Assembly: GCA_013289825.1 (NCBI GenBank)
Contig: JABCZF010000016.1
Location: forward strand, 37,587-101,586
Origin: Acidobacteriota bacterium
GTDB lineage: Bacteria; Acidobacteriota; Terriglobia; Acidiferrales; UBA7541
DNA length: 64,000 bases
Direction: 5' to 3'
How positions within the stretch are numbered: position 1 is the stretch's first letter; every line of letters begins with the position of its first letter. The notes beneath the pieces were generated by a model. It ran no database searches. It was not told the origin of the DNA and saw nothing but the letters and a program-made list of their open reading frames with translations. Shown here one piece after another: positions 62,643 through 64,000 of this stretch. Made by a program: the position numbers and the translations under genes.

Positions 62643-63170
62643 TCACTTCCAGACCGCGAACTTTCCGTCGCATTCTCCGCGGATTTGCCGGATGTATCGC
62701 CACCTCGGCATTACGCAAACCTCGGCGATGACCTGGGGCTCTACCGAGACTTGGGAACGGCCACCCAACACAACGATAGTCCTGCGCCATTGGTAGGTGC
62801 CCGGTACGTAGCTCGGAAGCCATCGACGATCTGCCTCCATCGCCCGCACCCATTCCTGCGCGCCCACAGGCGACGCGCATGCGATCCAGCTTTGATGGCT
62901 TAGGCCGCGCTTGCTCCTTTCTGCCACCAATCTCCCCAAGGCATCCCCGCTGGGCGCTCGCTCCGTAAGCGTGCAATCCGTCGGCAGGAACACCGGCGCA
63001 TCACGTTGCTCCAATAAAGAACGGCAGCCCCGTTCGAGGCCTGGTGTGAGCAGAAGTGTGAACAGAAAGACGGCTATCGTCAGAATCGTTCCCAAGAGCA
63101 GAACCCAGACAATCGCGCCGCGCCTCTTTGGCTTCTCATTCACGCCTGCCGTCCTGTCGGCCCCTTCCAA
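62643..63170 (-). CDS. Hypothetical membrane-anchored protein
   Basis: A 175-residue protein with a basic N-terminus (EKPKRRG), one membrane helix (about 19-42, AIVWVLLLGTILTIAVFLF) and an outside domain with four Cys. No family is recognised. The start is uncertain: TTG at 63170 or GTG at 63143, neither with a strong ribosome-binding site. It converges on ndk and is divergent from the DUF2905 gene. The frame is open for its whole length and its membrane helix follows positive residues, which supports a real gene, but only moderately. Confidence 0.5.
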   Translation of the reverse strand: MEGADRTAGVNEKPKRRGAIVWVLLLGTILTIAVFLFTLLLTPGLERGCRSLLEQRDAPVFLPTDCTLTERAPSGDALGRLVAERSKRGLSHQSWIACASPVGAQEWVRAMEADRRWLPSYVPGTYQWRRTIVVLGGRSQVSVEPQVIAEVCVMPRWRYIRQIRGECDGKFAVWK

Positions 63171-63224
63171 GCCTATTCTATTGGTTGTTTACTCCGGTCG
63201 ATCGGTTTGTCCTAGACTTGGGCG

Positions 63225-63458
63225 ATGGACCCTCTCCGCGAACTTGGCCGCACCCTCCTCCTACTCGGCGCCGTCCTCGCCCTAGTAGGCGCTCTCCTGT
63301 ACTTCGGCGCCAGACTCCCCTTCCGTTTCGGTAAACTCCCCGGCGACATCATCCACCGCGGAGAACACACGACCTTCTATTTCCCCATCGTCACCTGCCT
63401 CGTCCTCAGCCTCGGACTTTCTCTACTCTTTTGGCTCTTCTCCCACTTCCGCCGCTAG
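63225..63458 (+). CDS. DUF2905 family small membrane protein
   Basis: A 77-residue inner-membrane protein with two helices (about 9-28, LGRTLLLLGAVLALVGALLY, and 52-72) and the conserved central loop LPFRFGKLPGDIIHRGEH, the signature of DUF2905. Function unknown. Members are common in Gram-negative and Gram-positive bacteria, often next to queA or ruvB, which are not seen here. Confidence 0.88.
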   Translation: MDPLRELGRTLLLLGAVLALVGALLYFGARLPFRFGKLPGDIIHRGEHTTFYFPIVTCLVLSLGLSLLFWLFSHFRR

Positions 63459-63566
63459 TCACTCCCAATTCTCGCCGTGCGCGTGCCGCACCTGATATAT
63501 AGTTTCCTGGGCTCAGCCTGAAGCAAACCCGGGCTGGATCACTGGCAACACACTGGAGAACTCGCC

Positions 63567-64000
63567 ATGAAGCTCGCGCTTCTCGCTCTGACCGCTGCAC
63601 TGGCCGCCACACCATTCGCTGACGCCCAGTCCGCTTCGAATAGCGCCCCAGCCCAACAGCCCGCCACTCCCCCGCCATCCGCCCCCGATCCGTTTCGAGG
63701 TGTCCCCGCTGCAAAGCCCGACGACGTAAAGTCCGTCGATAGCCTTCTAGCCGCGCTCTATGACGTCATCTCCGGCCCCGCCGGCGAACGCGATTGGAAC
63801 CGCTTCCGTTCTCTCTTCATGCCCAACGCCCGCCTCACCTCCGCGGAAAAAACTCCCGATGGCGCAGTCCGTATTCGCCCGAGCAGCGTCGAAGACTACG
63901 TCCGCCTCGGCGGCAACTATTTCCTAAAGAACGGCTTCTTTGAAAAGCCCATCGTCAGCCGCGTAGAAACCTTCGGCAACGTCGCCCAAGTCTTCAGCAG
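63567..64000 (+). CDS. Exported SnoaL/NTF2-like protein (3' end cut by window)
   Basis: The ATG at 63567 follows GGAG (63555-63558) and is open to the window edge without stop, so only 144 residues are seen. There is a signal peptide (KLALLALTAALAATPFADA), a Pro/Ala-rich stretch (about 22-45) and the start of an NTF2-like fold: SLLAALYDVISGPAGERDW, FRSLFMPNARL and later VEDYVRLGGNYFLKNGFFEK, as in secreted SnoaL-like proteins. The remainder of the domain, including a conserved AQVFS strand, runs off the window. Function unknown. Confidence 0.72.
   Translation, partial: MKLALLALTAALAATPFADAQSASNSAPAQQPATPPPSAPDPFRGVPAAKPDDVKSVDSLLAALYDVISGPAGERDWNRFRSLFMPNARLTSAEKTPDGAVRIRPSSVEDYVRLGGNYFLKNGFFEKPIVSRVETFGNVAQVFS

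Overview
The window looks like chromosomal DNA from a member of the Acidobacteriota, probably an uncultured Terriglobia-type soil organism. The reasons are the GC-rich coding sequence, an Oar-like TonB-dependent receptor with an N-terminal carboxypeptidase-regulatory domain beside a membrane-anchored winged-helix-like protein, several secreted proteins with TPR, FG-GAP or beta-propeller repeats, and a Gram-negative envelope gene set (lol, bamA, skp) next to lysS. This placement is inference from gene content; no marker phylogeny was run. I found no rRNA, tRNA, CRISPR array, insertion sequence or phage gene.

Layout. 1-14.5 kb is envelope biogenesis: the 3' end of lysS, a LolC/E-type permease, lolD, clpC, bamA, a 1482-residue propeller lipoprotein and skp. 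14.6-24 kb is accessory and secreted: a TPR protein, a class II aldolase, a small exported protein, and a divergent pair made of a putative membrane regulator and a TonB-dependent receptor, with a perfect 16-bp palindrome between them. 24-31.2 kb is the translation operon rimP-nusA-infB-DUF503-rbfA-truB behind a good sigma-70-type promoter. 31.2-34.3 kb holds an orphan secretin with a seven-repeat FG-GAP propeller inserted in its C-terminal half.

34.4-39.4 kb is the most unusual locus. It is a tightly packed iron-uptake operon: FTR1 permease fused to a DUF2318 Fe-S-type domain, two FtsX/MacB-like permeases, and an ABC ATPase whose C-terminus is a DtxR-type metal-sensing repressor domain with all expected metal ligands. 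A perfect 9-bp inverted repeat overlaps the -35 box of its promoter. The genes suggest a transporter whose motor protein carries its own cytoplasmic metal sensor.

39.4-50 kb is housekeeping and stress: a tubby-like protein, a DUF971 protein, an amino-acid permease with a USP-like tail, mscL with a zinc ribbon, cyclophilin, a YfiT/DinB protein, trxB, proline dehydrogenase, an O-methyltransferase, a UPF0173 hydrolase, a TlpA-like thioredoxin, a ferredoxin and an Rrf2 regulator. 50-56.3 kb has a GH57 glucanotransferase/amylase, the ergothioneine genes egtB-egtD, and a divergent Opu/EgtUV-type ABC transporter lacking a binding protein. 56.4-64 kb has an M20 peptidase, a FecR-like exported protein, trpD, sucCD, ndk, two small membrane proteins and the start of an exported NTF2-like protein cut by the window edge. 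Three related GC-rich hairpin elements lie at gene ends between 52 and 62 kb.
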